Part shown: piece after piece, positions 29,402-37,895 of the stretch
How positions within the stretch are numbered: position 1 is the first letter of the stretch
How the letters are laid out: each line of letters opens with the position of its first letter
Source: Comamonadaceae bacterium ALPHA2B
Lineage (GTDB): Bacteria > Pseudomonadota > Gammaproteobacteria > Burkholderiales > Burkholderiaceae_C
Length of the DNA stretch: 64,000 nt
NCBI GenBank assembly: GCA_005503065.1
Contig: SCOE01000009.1
Coordinates: forward strand, 1-64,000
Direction of reading: 5' to 3'
Position numbers and translations under genes: made by a program
The notes under the pieces: model-generated
What the model saw: the letters and a program-made list of their open reading frames with translations, nothing else
The model's database searches: none
What the model was told of the DNA's origin: nothing

Positions 29402-30628
29402 ATGCATCGGCGCCATCTCGTCTCCAGCGGCCTCGTGCTCGCCACCGGCCTTGCGCTCGGCTCGGCGGCCTCGGCGCAGACCACCGTCAACATCGCCGCC
29501 CTCGCCGATTTCGCCGGGCCCTACGCCAACGTCATGAACGACATGCAGGGCGGGCGCAACGCCGTGGTCGACTGGTGGAACAAGGAGGTCGGCGAGAAGA
29601 TGGGCGTGCGCATCGCCATCAAGACCTACGACACCCGCTACGACGTGGCCCAGACCGCGAGCCTGTGGCCGGGCATCAAGGCCGAGCTGAAGCCGGCAAT
29701 CGTGCTCGGCCTGGGCGGGCCCGACGCCGCGGCGCTGCAGCAGCGCCTGCCCGAGGACAAGGTGCCGATGTTGTTCGGCACTGCCGCCTACGGCTTCGGC
29801 TGGAAGCCCGGGCAGTGGGCGCTGAACGTGCGCCCGACCTACCCGCACGAGGCGGCCGGCTTCCTCGAGTGGTTCCGCACTGCCAGGCTCGAGGGCAAGC
29901 GACCGGTCAAGGTGGCCATCATCACCTCGGAGGCCACGCCGGCCTACGCCGACATGGCCAAGGGCCTGCAGGCCTACGCCAAGGCCAACCCGGAAAAGGC
30001 CACCTTCGTCGAGGCCATCTGGACCGAGGTGCAGCCCGCCGACCTGACGCTGCAGGTGCGGCGCCTGGCCAACGCCGGCACCGACGTCATCGTCATCCAG
30101 ACCAATACCGCGCAGGCCGTGGCCACCAAGCGTGCGCTGCAGGCGCTGGGCAAGAACATCCCGATCATGTTGTCGCTGCACAACGGCTTGCTCGGTTCGT
30201 CCAAGGCGCTGGGCAACCCCAACGGCTTCGCCGGCGACTTCGAGGTCGGCGCGATCGCCGACGCAAGCGAGGACGACACGCCGGCGCGCAAGTTCTTTGC
30301 GATGCTGCAGACGAAGTACGGCCTGAAGTCGAACTGGAACTCGATGACGATGCTCGGCCTGGGGCAGGCCATCGTCGCCGTCCGCTCGGTCGAGGCGGCG
30401 GCCAAGGCCAAGGGCGCCGCCGGCGTCACTGGCGAGGCCGTGCATGCGGTGCTGCTGGGCACCGCCTTCAGCGGCGCCGAGCTGATGGGCATTCTGCCCG
30501 GCGTGGACTTCAACCCGGAGAACCCATTCCCCACCGGGACGGCGAAGGTGAACGTCGCCACGATGAAGGACGGCAAGGTCGTCCGCGTGGCCGCCGACGC
30601 CCCGGTGCCCGCGATCCCGAAGTGGTGA
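29402..30628 (+). CDS. Liv-type ABC transporter substrate-binding protein
   Basis: A 408-aa periplasmic receptor of the same transporter. A signal peptide with a Ser/Ala-rich core ends near ASA-Q at residue 25. The mature protein begins TTVNIAALADFAGPYANV, typical of type 1 receptors. GAGGAG is placed well before the ATG at 29402. It is more diverged from amino-acid receptors than from organic-acid receptors by general appearance, but the ligand cannot be assigned. It sits between the permease genes and the second ATPase gene. Confidence 0.9.
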   Translation: MHRRHLVSSGLVLATGLALGSAASAQTTVNIAALADFAGPYANVMNDMQGGRNAVVDWWNKEVGEKMGVRIAIKTYDTRYDVAQTASLWPGIKAELKPAIVLGLGGPDAAALQQRLPEDKVPMLFGTAAYGFGWKPGQWALNVRPTYPHEAAGFLEWFRTARLEGKRPVKVAIITSEATPAYADMAKGLQAYAKANPEKATFVEAIWTEVQPADLTLQVRRLANAGTDVIVIQTNTAQAVATKRALQALGKNIPIMLSLHNGLLGSSKALGNPNGFAGDFEVGAIADASEDDTPARKFFAMLQTKYGLKSNWNSMTMLGLGQAIVAVRSVEAAAKAKGAAGVTGEAVHAVLLGTAFSGAELMGILPGVDFNPENPFPTGTAKVNVATMKDGKVVRVAADAPVPAIPKW

Positions 30629-30632
30629 GCCG

Positions 30633-31523
30633 GTGGCCGATGTGAGCGAGTCCGCCGTGGGCGAGGCGCGGCGCAGCGAGACCCCGGGCGCCACTGGCGC
30701 GGGCCCGGCGGTGGGCGCCGCAGGAGCGCCGCTGCTGGCGCTGCTCAACGTCGAGGTGCTGTATGCCGAGGTGATCCTGGCGCTCAAGGGCGTGTCGCTG
30801 CAGGTCGCGCCGGGGGGCTGCGTGGCGCTGCTGGGCGCCAACGGCGCCGGCAAGAGCACCACGCTGAAGGCCATCTCGGGTGTCATCGAGTCCGACGACG
30901 GACGCGTCTCGGGCGGCAGCATCGCCTTTCGCGGCCTCCCCATCCACGGCCACGAAACGGCCAGCGTCGTGCGCGGCGGCCTGGTGCACGTGATGGAGGG
31001 CCGGCGCGTGCTGCCGCACATGACGGTGGAGCAGAACCTGATCATCGGTGGCCACATGTTCCCGCGTGCCGCGCAGATGCGCCGCGCGCTCGACGGCGTG
31101 TACCACGCCATCCCGCGCCTGGCCGATCTGCGCACGCGCACCGCCGGCTACCTGTCGGGCGGCGAGCAGCAGATGCTGGTGATCGGCCGCGCCATCATGG
31201 CCGAGCCCAAGCTGATTCTGATCGACGAGCCCTCGCTGGGCCTGGCGCCGCGCATGATCGAGGAGGTCTTCGCGGTGCTGCACCGGTTGCGCGCGCAGGG
31301 GCTGGCGCTGCTGATCGTCGAGCAGAACACGCGCGTCGCGCTGGAGATCGCCGACTACGGCTACGTGATGGAAGGCGGGCGCATCGTGCTCGAGGGCCGC
31401 GCCGACGAATTGCGCGCCAACGAGGACGTGCGCGAGTTCTACCTCGGCCTGGACCGCGAGGGCGGGCGCAAGAGCTTCCGCGAGGTCAAGCACTACCGGC
31501 GGCGCAAGCGCTGGCTGGGTTGA
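30633..31523 (+). CDS. livF: Liv-type ABC transporter ATP-binding protein (LivF-like)
   Basis: A 296-aa second ATPase of the importer. GTG start at 30633, 4 bp after the receptor stop. Walker [11 protein letters not shown] is at about residue 67, the signature [15 protein letters not shown] near 174, Walker [14 protein letters not shown], and the H-loop region is replaced by [11 protein letters not shown], as in LivF proteins. There is an unusually long N-terminal extension of about 30 residues, rich in Gly and Ala, and a basic C-terminal tail ([10 protein letters not shown]). Confidence 0.92.
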   Translation: MADVSESAVGEARRSETPGATGAGPAVGAAGAPLLALLNVEVLYAEVILALKGVSLQVAPGGCVALLGANGAGKSTTLKAISGVIESDDGRVSGGSIAFRGLPIHGHETASVVRGGLVHVMEGRRVLPHMTVEQNLIIGGHMFPRAAQMRRALDGVYHAIPRLADLRTRTAGYLSGGEQQMLVIGRAIMAEPKLILIDEPSLGLAPRMIEEVFAVLHRLRAQGLALLIVEQNTRVALEIADYGYVMEGGRIVLEGRADELRANEDVREFYLGLDREGGRKSFREVKHYRRRKRWLG

Positions 31524-31554
31524 ATCCGACACATCGTCGATGGAGAGGCAAGGC

Positions 31555-32661
31555 ATGCCGGGTCCGCTGCAGGGTTTGAAGGTCATCGAGTTCGGCGGCA
31601 TCGGCCCCGGCCCCTTCTGCGCCATGATGCTGTCGGACATGGGCGCCGAAGTGATCCGCCTGGATCGGAAGGCGGACAAGGGTAAGGACCGCGGCGCGCC
31701 CGGCTTCCTGGCCTCGGGCCGGCGCAGCGTGCTGCACCGCGGCCGGCGCTCGGTGGCGGTGGACCTGAAGGACCCGGCCCACCGCGACAAGGTGCTGGCG
31801 ATGATCGACGGCGCCGACGCGGTGATCGAGGGCTACCGCCCCGGAGTGCTGGAGCGCCTCGGCCTCGGGCCCGACGTGCTGCTGGCGCGCAACCCGAAGC
31901 TCGTCATCGGGCGCATGACAGGCTGGGGGCAGGACGGCCCGCTGGCGCAGGCCGCCGGCCACGACATCAACTACATCGCGCTGTCGGGCGCGCTGGCGAC
32001 CATCGGCCGCAAGGAAGGCGGGCCGGTGGCGCCGGCGGCAATGATCGGCGACCTGGGCGGCGGCGGCATGATGCTGGCGTTCGGCATCGTTTGCGCGGTG
32101 CTCGAGGCGCGCACCTCGGGCAAGGGTCAGGTGGTGGACGCGGCGGTGCTCGACGGTGCCGCGCTGCTCACCTCGATCGTCTGCGAGCTGCGCGCGCTGG
32201 GCCTGTGGCGCGACGAGCGGCAGACCAACCTGCTCGACGGCGGCTCGCACTTCTACGACACCTACGAATGCGCCGACGGCCGCTGGGTCTCGATCGGCTC
32301 GCTCGAGCCGCAGTTCTATGCGCTGCTGCTGCAAAAGCTCAGTCTCGACAAGGACCCCGAGTTTGCGCGCCAGCGCGACCCGGCGGCCTGGCCGGCGTTG
32401 AAGGCCAGGCTCGCCGCCTTGTTCCGCACGCAGCCGGCAGCGCACTGGTGCGCGCTGTTCGAGAACACCGACGTCTGCTTCGCCCCGGTGCTCACCACCG
32501 TCGAAGCAGCCGCGCACCCGCACAACGCTGCGCGGGCCACCTTCTTCGAAAGCGAAGGCGTGGTGCAGCCTTCGCCGGCGCCGCGCTTCAGCCGCACGCC
32601 GGCGGCGCGGCCGGGGCCGGCGCCCTTCATCGGCGAGCACGACGACGAGTTGCTGGCTTGA
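31555..32661 (+). CDS. Alpha-methylacyl-CoA racemase (family III CoA-transferase fold)
   Basis: A 368-aa protein of the alpha-methylacyl-CoA racemase branch, which epimerises the C2 methyl centre so that (S)-specific dehydrogenases can act. The N-terminal motif is [20 protein letters not shown]. The catalytic pair is visible as His136 (GHDINYI) and Asp166 (GDLGGGGM), 30 residues apart, matching His126/Asp156 of the mycobacterial racemase. The ATG at 31555 is preferred over 31540 because GGAGAGGCAAGG precedes it. Its presence points to a methyl-branched (isoprenoid or steroid-like) acid as substrate of the pathway. Confidence 0.88.
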   Translation: MPGPLQGLKVIEFGGIGPGPFCAMMLSDMGAEVIRLDRKADKGKDRGAPGFLASGRRSVLHRGRRSVAVDLKDPAHRDKVLAMIDGADAVIEGYRPGVLERLGLGPDVLLARNPKLVIGRMTGWGQDGPLAQAAGHDINYIALSGALATIGRKEGGPVAPAAMIGDLGGGGMMLAFGIVCAVLEARTSGKGQVVDAAVLDGAALLTSIVCELRALGLWRDERQTNLLDGGSHFYDTYECADGRWVSIGSLEPQFYALLLQKLSLDKDPEFARQRDPAAWPALKARLAALFRTQPAAHWCALFENTDVCFAPVLTTVEAAAHPHNAARATFFESEGVVQPSPAPRFSRTPAARPGPAPFIGEHDDELLA

Positions 32662-32695
32662 GCGTGCTAGCAGCCATGCGACCGAGGGGCGCGAC

Positions 32696-33448
32696 ATGCA
32701 GCTGGGTCTGAAGGACCGGGTCGCCATCGTCACCGGCTCGGCGCGCGGCATCGGCGCCGAGACGGCGCTGGCGCTGGCGGAAGAAGGTGCATGCATCGTC
32801 GTCACCGACATCAACGGCGACGCCGCCGCGGCGCACTGCGCGGCGCTGCAAGGCGCAGGCCACCGGGCCATCGCCGTGGCGGCCGACGTGACGCGCCAAG
32901 CCGATGTCGAGCGCCTGGCGCAGGCCGCGGTGGCCGCCTTCGGTGGCGTGCACGTGCTCGTCAACAACGCCGGCTTCGCGCGCGATGCCCGCATCACCCG
33001 CCTCAGCGAAGCGGACTGGGATGCGGTGGTCGACACCGTGCTCAAGGGCGCGTTTCTCTGCACCCAGGCCGTGGCGCCGCTGATGGCCGCAGCGAAGTGG
33101 GGGCGCGTCGTCAACATCTCCTCCCGCGCGCACCTGGGCAACCCCGGCCAGGCCAACTACTCGGCGGCCAAGGCCGGCATCCTGGGCTTTTCGGCGGCGC
33201 TGGCGCTCGAGCTCGGCCGCGACGGCATCACCGTCAATACCATCGCGCCGGGCTTCATCGAGACCGACGGCGTGCGCAAGCTGCCGCACTACGCGAAGAT
33301 CCGCGACAACGCGCTCGCCCGCACGCCCATCGGTCGCCTAGGCGTGCCGCGCGACATCGCCGCCGCCGTGTGCTTCCTCGCCAGCGAAGCGGCGGGGTAC
33401 ATCACCGGCGCCACGCTGCACGTGACGGGCGGACGCTACGCCACCTGA
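32696..33448 (+). CDS. Short-chain dehydrogenase/reductase, FabG-like
   Basis: A 250-aa classical SDR with GSARGIG (cofactor loop), NNAGFARDA, NISSRAH and the catalytic YSAAKAG. The C-terminal ITGATLHVTGGRYAT closes the fold. Length and motifs match FabG or 3-hydroxyacyl-CoA dehydrogenases. It follows the racemase and precedes a ligase in the plus-strand operon. Confidence 0.88.
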   Translation: MQLGLKDRVAIVTGSARGIGAETALALAEEGACIVVTDINGDAAAAHCAALQGAGHRAIAVAADVTRQADVERLAQAAVAAFGGVHVLVNNAGFARDARITRLSEADWDAVVDTVLKGAFLCTQAVAPLMAAAKWGRVVNISSRAHLGNPGQANYSAAKAGILGFSAALALELGRDGITVNTIAPGFIETDGVRKLPHYAKIRDNALARTPIGRLGVPRDIAAAVCFLASEAAGYITGATLHVTGGRYAT

Positions 33449-33471
33449 ACGCACCTGAAGGAGCCGACACG

Positions 33472-34998
33472 ATGGGCATGCCGCTGCTGCATGCGCTGCG
33501 CCTGAACGCACGCCGCCTGCCGCACCGCGAGGCGCTGCGATTTGGAGAGCAGGCCTGGCGCTACCCCGAGCTGCTGGCGCGCGCCGAGCGCGCCGCGGCA
33601 GCGCTGGCGGCGCTGGGCATCGCACCGGGCGAGAAGGTGCCGATGCTGTCGTACAACCATCCCGATTTGCTGGTGGCCTACTTCGCGCTGACCGGCATCG
33701 GCGCCGTGCCGGCGCCGCTGAACTACCGCCTCGCGGACCACGACCTGCGCCACGGCATCGCGGCCGCGCACGCGCGCTTCGTGCTGCTCGGCTCGGGCTT
33801 CGCCGAGCGCGCCGGGGCGCTGGCCGATGCCGCGTGGCAGCCGATCGTGTTTGCCGACTTCCCGCATGACGCGCCCGCGGGCGCCTGGCGCTGGGAAGAA
33901 CTCCTGCAGTCCGCCGCGCCAGCCCCGCCCCAAGGCCGCGAGGGCAGCACGATCATGCTGCACACCTCGGGCACCACGGGCCGGCCGAAGGGCGCTTTAC
34001 GCTCTCGCTTCGGTTTCGAGCAGCGCGCCATCGCGCAGGGCTTCGGCATCGACGACCGTACCTTGGCCGCCCTGCCGTTGTGCCTGAGTGCCGGCTGCGT
34101 GTACACGCTGCTGCCGTTGTACCTGGGCGCCAGCGTCACGCTGCTCGAACACTTCGACGCCGGCGCGGCGATCGAGGCGATCGAGCGCGAGCGCATCACA
34201 TCCACCATGCTGCTGCCGGCGATGCTGCAGGCGATGGTCGATCAGCCGCGCTGGCGCGATGCCGACCTGTCGAGCCTGCGCGTCATCCAGTCGGGTGCGG
34301 GCACGCTGTCGGGCACGCTCAAGCGCCGGCTGCTCGAGCGCCTGGGCGAAGGGGTGCTCAACATCTACGCCGCCTCCACCGAGGTCGGACCCTATGCCAA
34401 CCTCGACGGTGCCGACGTCAGCCGCCACCTGGAAGGCAACTGCGTCGGCCGGCCGTTCTTCGGCGTCGACCTGAAACTGCTGGGCGACGACGGCCACGAG
34501 GTGGCGCCCGGCGAGGTGGGCGAGATCTGCTGCCGCAGCGACTCGCAGTACGACGGCTACTTCGAGGACGAAGAACTCACCCAAAGCACGCGCCGCGGCG
34601 ACTACCTCACCGTCGGCGACCTCGGCCGCATCGACGCCGACGGGCTGCTGCACTTCGTCGGCCGCAAGCGCGACATCATCAAGAGCGGTGGCATCAACAT
34701 CTACGCCTCCGAGATCGAACAGGTGCTGCAGCAGCACCCCGCCGTGGCCGAGGTGCACTGCATCGGACTGCCCGACGAGCGGCTGACCGAGCTGATCTGC
34801 GCCGTGGTCGTGCCGCTCCCCGGTGCCGCGCCCGCGGCGGACGAACTGGCCGCCTTCGCCGCCGCCCGGCTGGCCGCCTACAAGAAACCTCGCCGCGTCG
34901 TCTTCATGCCCGAGGTGCCGAAGAACCTGACCGGCCGCGTGCTCAAGGCGCAACTCGTCGAGCAGGTGCTCGCGCTGCCCGCGGCGCAACCGGAGTAG
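33472..34998 (+). CDS. AMP-dependent acyl-CoA synthetase
   Basis: A 508-aa ANL-family ligase. The ATP loop is IMLHTSGTTGRPKGALRS, then NIYAASTEVGPY, GDYLTVGDL, the hinge GRKRDIIKSGGINIYASEIE, and the C-terminal lysine in KNLTGRVLKAQL. AAGGAG precedes the ATG at 33472. It is similar in size to the ligase at 19621-21138 but clearly a different paralogue. Substrate unknown. Confidence 0.9.
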   Translation: MGMPLLHALRLNARRLPHREALRFGEQAWRYPELLARAERAAAALAALGIAPGEKVPMLSYNHPDLLVAYFALTGIGAVPAPLNYRLADHDLRHGIAAAHARFVLLGSGFAERAGALADAAWQPIVFADFPHDAPAGAWRWEELLQSAAPAPPQGREGSTIMLHTSGTTGRPKGALRSRFGFEQRAIAQGFGIDDRTLAALPLCLSAGCVYTLLPLYLGASVTLLEHFDAGAAIEAIERERITSTMLLPAMLQAMVDQPRWRDADLSSLRVIQSGAGTLSGTLKRRLLERLGEGVLNIYAASTEVGPYANLDGADVSRHLEGNCVGRPFFGVDLKLLGDDGHEVAPGEVGEICCRSDSQYDGYFEDEELTQSTRRGDYLTVGDLGRIDADGLLHFVGRKRDIIKSGGINIYASEIEQVLQQHPAVAEVHCIGLPDERLTELICAVVVPLPGAAPAADELAAFAAARLAAYKKPRRVVFMPEVPKNLTGRVLKAQLVEQVLALPAAQPE

Positions 34999-35002
34999 CT
35001 TC

Positions 35003-35479
35003 ATGCAGCTGTCGAGCGTGGGGCCAGAGCCCTGCTTCTTCGAAGACCTGGAGGTCGGTGCCGCCTTCGACAGCCCGACGCGCACGATGACCGAGGCCGA
35101 TGTCGTCAACTTCGCGGGCCTGTCGGCCGACTTCAACCGCCTGCACGTCGACGCCGAGTATGCAGCCGGCACGCCCTACGGCCAGCGCATCGCGCACGGG
35201 CTGCTGGTGCTGGCGCTGATGTCGGGGCTGGTCACGCGCATGCTGCTCAACCAGCAGCTGGAGCCCAGCCTGATGGGGTTGCTCGACATCCAGTGCCGCT
35301 TTCCGAAGCCCATCTTCATCGGCGACACGCTGCGCGTGCGCGTGGAAGTGGCGGCGAAGAACGAGACATCGAAGCCCGACCGCGGCGTGGTGGCCTTCCG
35401 CCGCCAAGCGCTGAACCAGCGCGGCGAGGTGGTCGTCGAAGGGACCTGGAAGCTGCTCGTGCGCCGCCGCCCGGTGTGA
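35003..35479 (+). CDS. MaoC-like hydratase
   Basis: A 158-aa MaoC-type hotdog protein, last gene of the plus-strand operon, with CGGAG before the ATG and only 4 bp after the ligase stop. The hydratase motif is NFAGLSADFNRLHVDAEYA with the Asp/His dyad, followed by GQRIAHGLLVLAL. It likely acts as an (R)-specific enoyl-CoA hydratase. It is longer than the MaoC protein at 17465 and closer in layout to the one at 45129. Confidence 0.86.
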   Translation: MQLSSVGPEPCFFEDLEVGAAFDSPTRTMTEADVVNFAGLSADFNRLHVDAEYAAGTPYGQRIAHGLLVLALMSGLVTRMLLNQQLEPSLMGLLDIQCRFPKPIFIGDTLRVRVEVAAKNETSKPDRGVVAFRRQALNQRGEVVVEGTWKLLVRRRPV

Positions 35480-36097
35480 AGCTCAACGCCTCGTCGCACG
35501 ACGGGCCATCAGCAGTGCCGACAGCAGCGCCAGCGTGAAGGTCAGCCCGACCAGCAAGAAGGGGTCGCGGTGGCCACCCCGGAGCCCTGCGCGGCGAACA
35601 CGCTGCCGAGGTAGTTCGCCGCCCCTGACTGCCACAGCGCCGTGGTGGCGTCGCTCTGTGCCAGCAGGCCCGTCAAGCCGCGCAACGGCTTGACGGTCGT
35701 GCCATTGGCAGCGTCCTGTGCGCCGTGTAGGTGTCGATGTGGAGCATCAGCCACCGCTCCAGCGCGATCCATAGCAGGTTGACCCCGATCACCCCCGAGC
35801 TAGCACGCGCTGCCGTGGCAGCGGCCCACCTGCCGACCATCGTAGCGCCCCGCGGGGCGAATCGCTGTCCAAGGATGGGGCGTCGTCAGGCTCGACGGCG
35901 CTCAAACGCGACGAGGTTCAGCGCGTTCTGGACGAAGTTTAGGCGCAACTTCGCAGCGGCGGCATTCGCGTCCAGGTGCATCTGGCCCATTGCAACGCGG
36001 CCGAGGAGATCGGTCGGCGCGTCGCCGTTGACGCACGCCCCGTGCAGCACTCTCGTCGCCGTATCGCACACGGAGGAAGGTTAAACCTTGCCCGCCC
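35480..36097. other. 618-bp gap without an intact gene; decayed remnants
   Basis: No complete gene with a recognisable family or start site is present. Short stretches on the minus strand still read like protein ends in shifting frames. One ends at 35483-35485 with a hydrophobic helix (DPFLLVGLTFTLALLSALL). Another, around 35740-35800, reads VIGVNLLWIALERWL. A third ends at 35886 (MGQMHLDANAAAAKLRLNF). They resemble C-terminal pieces of membrane transporters and an unknown protein. No insertion sequence or flanking repeat is evident. Confidence 0.5.
35483..35700 (-). pseudogene. Possible transporter C-terminal remnant
   Basis: Minus-strand reading gives a hydrophobic C-terminus (residues DPFLLVGLTFTLALLSALL, then MARRATRR and a stop at 35483-35485). 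The preceding stretch (LRGLTGLLAQSDATTALWQSG) continues only after a change of frame near 35570. It looks like the end of a multi-pass carrier, possibly of the major facilitator type, that lost the rest of its gene. Low confidence. Confidence 0.25.
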
Positions 36098-36880
36098 TCA
36101 ACGAAAGCGCGAGAAGTCCGGCTTGCGCTTTTCGAGAAAGGCGGTAGCGCCTTCCAACTGCTCGCCGGTCTCGAAGTAGTTCGGCGCAACCTCCTCGATC
36201 AGCTCCTTCATGTCGCGCTGCATGATCGGCGCCATGTGGTGATAGAAGGACCTTTTGAGGATGCGCAGGCAGGTGGGGCTCAGCGCCAGCAGTTCGTCGG
36301 CGAACTTGCGCACCTCGTCGTCGAGCTTTTCCTTGGGAACAACCGAGTTCGCCAAACCCCAGTCGAGCGCCTGCTGGGCCGTGTAGCGACGGCACAGCAT
36401 CCACAGCTCGCGGGCGCGCTTATGGCCGAGCACGTTGGCCGCGTGCGAAACGATGTAGCCACCCGCCGGCGAGCCGACGCGCGGCCCGTTCTGGCCGAAG
36501 ATGGAGTGGTCGGCTGCCACGGTGAGGTCGCAGAAGTAGGCGATGTGGTGGCCGCCGCCGATAGCGTAGCCGCTGACGCGCGCGATCACTGGCTTGGGGC
36601 ACTCGACGATCTGGCGATTGAACGTGAAGTTCAGGTCCTCCAGCCCGCTCTTGCCGCCGCTGCCCTTCTCCCAGTTGACGTCGCCGCCGACGCAGAACGC
36701 GCGGTCACCGGTGCCGGTGAGCACGATCACGCCGACCTTGCGGTCATTGGCCGCGACATCCAGTAGCCGCTGCATCTCGACGATGTTGTCGCCGGTGAAG
36801 GCGTTGAGCTGCTTGGGCCGGTTGATGGTGATGGTGGCGACGTAGTCCTTGACCTCGAGATAGACCTCTTTGTCCGACAT
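36098..36880 (-). CDS. Crotonase of the BadI/MenB (ring-acting) subgroup
   Basis: A 260-aa crotonase whose signatures differ from ordinary hydratases. TGDRAFCVGGDVNWEKG, FGQNGPRVGSPAGGY, KRARELWMLCRRYTAQQALDWGL and the tail EKRKPDFSRF all match the naphthoate synthase MenB / 2-ketocyclohexanecarboxyl-CoA hydrolase BadI group. BadI opens an alicyclic beta-keto ring; MenB closes one. The Asp that normally follows the GS pair (GSFDGGYG or GSVDPGYG) is Ala here. This hints at an alicyclic beta-ketoacyl-CoA hydrolase with altered chemistry. It is encoded after a Bug receptor and a ligase gene on the same strand. Confidence 0.82.
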   Translation of the reverse strand: MSDKEVYLEVKDYVATITINRPKQLNAFTGDNIVEMQRLLDVAANDRKVGVIVLTGTGDRAFCVGGDVNWEKGSGGKSGLEDLNFTFNRQIVECPKPVIARVSGYAIGGGHHIAYFCDLTVAADHSIFGQNGPRVGSPAGGYIVSHAANVLGHKRARELWMLCRRYTAQQALDWGLANSVVPKEKLDDEVRKFADELLALSPTCLRILKRSFYHHMAPIMQRDMKELIEEVAPNYFETGEQLEGATAFLEKRKPDFSRFR

Positions 36881-36919
36881 GCTCGTAAATCTCCTGTAGC
36901 GGTTGAAGGGAAGCTCGGT

Positions 36920-37895
36920 TCAGTTGACCTTGATATTGGCGTCGCGCACCACCTTGCCCAGGCGCGCCATCTCCGAACGGATGTGCGCTGCGAACTCCTC
37001 GGGCGTGGAGGTGGTGACCTCGCCGCCGAAGGCGGCCAGGCGCTCGCGCGTTTCGGGCAGTGCCATCACGTCCAGCACCGCCGTGTGCAGGCGCTCGATC
37101 ACCGGCCGCGGCGTGCCCGCAGGCGCCAGCAGCCCGACCCAGGCGGTCGACTGGAAGCCCGCATAACCGGACTCGGCCACCGTGGGCAGTTCGGGCAGCA
37201 CCGCGAGCCGCTTCAGGCTCGTCGCCGCCAGCGCCTTGAGCTTGCCGGCCTTGACGTGCGCCGTCGACGACGACACGCTGTCCACCAGCACCGGCACCTG
37301 GCCGGCGATGACATCGCCCACCGCCGGCGCACTGCCCTTGTACGGGATATGCAGCATGTCGATGCCCGCGGTGGCCTTGAAGAGTTCGGCCGCCAGGTGC
37401 GTGGAGGTGCCATTGCCCGACGAGGCGTAGCTCAGCTTGCCCGGCTGCGACTTGGCCAGCGCCACCAGTTCGGCGAGGCTGTTCACCGGCACCGCCGGGT
37501 GCACCGAGATGACGTTGGGCACCGCTGCGAGCAGGCTGATGGGCGCGAAGTCGGCCACCGGGTCGTAGGCGAGCTTGCCGAACAGCGCCAGGTTGGCGCC
37601 GTGCGTGGCGTTGAAGCCGATGAACAGCGTGTAGCCGTCGGCTGGCGAGCGCGCCGCCGCCTCGGCGCCGATGTTGCCGCCGGCACCGCCCTTGTTGTCG
37701 ATGACGATCGGCTGCCCGAGCCGGTCGGCCAGGCGCAGCGCCAGCGCGCGCCACGTTGTCGAGCACGCCGGCCGGGGTCGACGGCACGATGATGCGCACC
37801 GGCTTGTCCGGATAACGCGTTTGCGCCCAGCCCGCGTGCGGCATCGCCAGGGCGAGCATGGTACCGGCGGCCATGAGGATCATCCGTCTGCGCAT
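36920..37895 (-). pseudogene. Bug/TctC-type periplasmic receptor, frameshifted
   Basis: A tripartite-tricarboxylate-type (Bug) extracytoplasmic receptor. The N-terminal part begins at 37895 (MRRRMILMAAG signal peptide, YPDKPVRIIVPSTPAG), with AAGGAG upstream and a 16-bp overlap with the ligase stop. The frame then breaks within a GC-dinucleotide run at 37744-37751. The rest (LADRLGQPIVIDNKGGAGG through to VVRDANIKVN) is intact in another frame. Restoring two bases in the run would give about 325 aa, the normal family length. Either a recent mutation, a phase-variable repeat or a sequencing error. Such receptors bind carboxylates. Confidence 0.8.

Noticed and set aside
35886-36071. 61-codon minus-strand open frame
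   Set aside because: No ribosome binding site or confident family; kept only as a possible remnant in the gap description.
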